This document shows positions 63,062-64,000 of a stretch of DNA of 64,000 nt, one piece after another. Every line of letters starts with the position of its first letter. Positions within the stretch are counted from its first letter, which is position 1. The position numbers and the translations under genes were made by a program. Under the pieces are notes generated by a model, which had not been told where the DNA came from, made no database searches, and saw only the letters and a list, made by a program, of their open reading frames with translations. The stretch spans positions 54,299 through 118,298 of the forward strand of contig CALVBW010000030.1 in NCBI GenBank assembly GCA_944325945.1, read 5' to 3'. Source of the DNA: Candidatus Gastranaerophilales bacterium (lineage in GTDB: Bacteria > Cyanobacteriota > Vampirovibrionia > Gastranaerophilales > Gastranaerophilaceae).

Positions 63062-63624
63062 GACCGTTTTTAGAGGCAAAATTTATAGTCAGCGCGGAAA
63101 AATTAAGTCAATGTCCTGATTTTCAGCTTAGCGAGTATCCGCTTTTGGGGCGTTCTAATGTGGGCAAATCCTCTTTTATTAATGCACTTGCGAATAACAA
63201 AAAGCTTGCCAAAACATCAAACACCCCCGGAAAGACACGGCTGATAAATTTTTTCAATTTTTCGGACAAATTTATAATAGCGGATTTGCCGGGATACGGT
63301 TATGCAAAAGTTTCAAAAGAAGCTCAGAATCGCTGGCAGAAGTATCTGGAAGAATATTTGTTAAATCGCACACAGATAAAATCGTTAATCCAGCTTGTAG
63401 ACGGCAGGCATGAAATCCAGAAGAATGATTTTCAGATGCGAGAATGGGTGGAAGCATATAATTTGCCTGTATTTACAATAGTTACGAAAATAGATTATGT
63501 CCCGAAGCCGAAAATTCAAAGCGTGTTAAAGAAGGTTGAAAAAGAGTTCGGCGGTGAAGTTTACCCGTTTAGTGCTATAGATAACAGATATAATGAAAAG
63601 ATTTTAGAAAAGTTACTCGGATAA
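63058..63624 (+). CDS. engB: Ribosome biogenesis GTPase EngB (YsxC/YihA)
   Basis: The 188-residue single G-domain protein has G1 LGRSNVGKSSFINAL, G2 region TSNTPGKTRLINFF, G3 DLPGYGYAKVSKE, G4 TKID and G5 SAID. TPGKTR and GYGYA are family-specific. It helps 50S assembly. With der in the same window, two of the conserved ribosome-assembly GTPases are present. Confidence 0.95.
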   Translation: MRPFLEAKFIVSAEKLSQCPDFQLSEYPLLGRSNVGKSSFINALANNKKLAKTSNTPGKTRLINFFNFSDKFIIADLPGYGYAKVSKEAQNRWQKYLEEYLLNRTQIKSLIQLVDGRHEIQKNDFQMREWVEAYNLPVFTIVTKIDYVPKPKIQSVLKKVEKEFGGEVYPFSAIDNRYNEKILEKLLG

Positions 63625-63638
63625 GTATTTTCCATAAA

Positions 63639-64000
63639 AACTGCCTGAGGCAGGACATTATATTATGCCAATATTAGTAAAGGCGCTTTATTTAATTATT
63701 TGTAAATAATACAAGTATTGGTATTATCGCTTTACATAAAAACTATTATAGGTATGTATCAGCATTTTCTTTCTCTTTTTTGCGAGGAAAAGAGAAAGAA
63801 AACGCTGGCAAAAGAAAGAGAAACACGCGTTTGAAATGAACGAGTGAGCAGGGGACACCCCCGCACCCCCGTCAAAGCCGGCTGTGCCGGCTCCGCGCCG
63901 TAATTATAGGCGCGGTAAACAATTGCAAGCGTCAGCTTGCAACGGCACGGAGTGCGCCCGTTAGGGCTTGAGCAATCCGTAGGATTGCAAATAAACAGCG
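63639..64000. repeat. Noncoding cluster of palindromes at the window end
   Basis: No gene is seen here. The region holds the locus C repeat (63639-63658) and a long inverted repeat with one mismatch (63761-63779 with 63788-63806, arms TTTTCTTTCTCTTTT). It also holds AGCCGGC-TGT-GCCGGCT, TTGCAAGC-GTCA-GCTTGCAA and CAATCC-GTA-GGATTG. GC content rises sharply after about 63840. It looks like an array of interspersed palindromic elements. Confidence 0.7.

Noticed and set aside
1..64000. Prophage, transposase, toxin-antitoxin or restriction genes
   Set aside because: None was seen; the two tyrosine recombinases are of the XerC/XerD housekeeping type without att-like flanks or phage neighbours.

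Overview
The window is AT-rich, gene-dense bacterial chromosome from a Gram-negative-type (two-membrane) organism. It encodes an autotransporter, a porin, TolC-like channels, an OmpH/Skp-like chaperone and Xer recombinases. The best guess is a gut Candidatus Gastranaerophilales (Melainabacteria/Vampirovibrionia, the non-photosynthetic sister group of cyanobacteria). The grounds are the prepilin signature FTLAEVLITLGIIGIVAAMTIPTL in four genes, a Lys/Orn/Arg decarboxylase of the type found in cyanobacteria, and a dnaN-adjacent origin-like region whose repeated 9-mer differs by one base from the cyanobacterial DnaA box. This assignment is inference from sequence style; no search was run.

Layout. 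1-6.1 kb: end of a sugar MFS transporter, a ferredoxin-nitroreductase, and a MarR-controlled EmrAB/TolC-type tripartite efflux set. 6.1-9.4 kb: small envelope proteins, including a degenerate M48 peptidase, DUF4186, and a two-subunit CoA-transferase. 9.5-15.4 kb: a Pmp-like autotransporter, a PHP-UvrD helicase fusion and tRNA-Ala. 15.5-19 kb: the dnaG-rpoD operon. 19-28.8 kb: a minimal histidine kinase, XerD, a glyoxalase, a TrmB-like regulator, thymidine kinase, a CtpA protease, hisS, an EF-hand porin and a PLP decarboxylase. 28.8-35.9 kb: a prepilin gene and a second MarR/EmrA/EmrB/EmrB/TolC system. 36-45.9 kb: an EF-hand protein, TPR protein, OmpH, pgk, recJ, aroC, an endonuclease IV family protein and a CGCAxxGCC protein. 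46-53.6 kb: a prepilin, dnaN, a putative oriC, DUF486, aroB-aroK, der and another prepilin. 53.7-63.6 kb: metG, a U32 protein, TPR proteins, a prepilin, xerC and engB. 63.6-64 kb: a noncoding cluster of palindromes.

The most interesting signals are three. (1) Three prepilin genes (28.8-29.6, 52.1-53.2 and 58.8-60.0 kb) share an upstream leader with a strong Shine-Dalgarno site and an ATG followed about nine codons later by a G8-G9 run. In every one the run puts the ATG exactly one base out of frame with an otherwise fully open prepilin frame. This looks like a contingency (phase-variation) switch or a programmed -1 slip. In two copies the leader has been lengthened to about 155-167 residues by palindromic repeat DNA that keeps the frame open. 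(2) The 434-base gap beside dnaN carries five exact and two near copies of TTTTCTACA next to a very AT-rich stretch, and is a candidate replication origin. (3) At least twelve genes have a -10 element ending 6-7 bases before the start codon and no ribosome binding site, which predicts widespread leaderless mRNAs.
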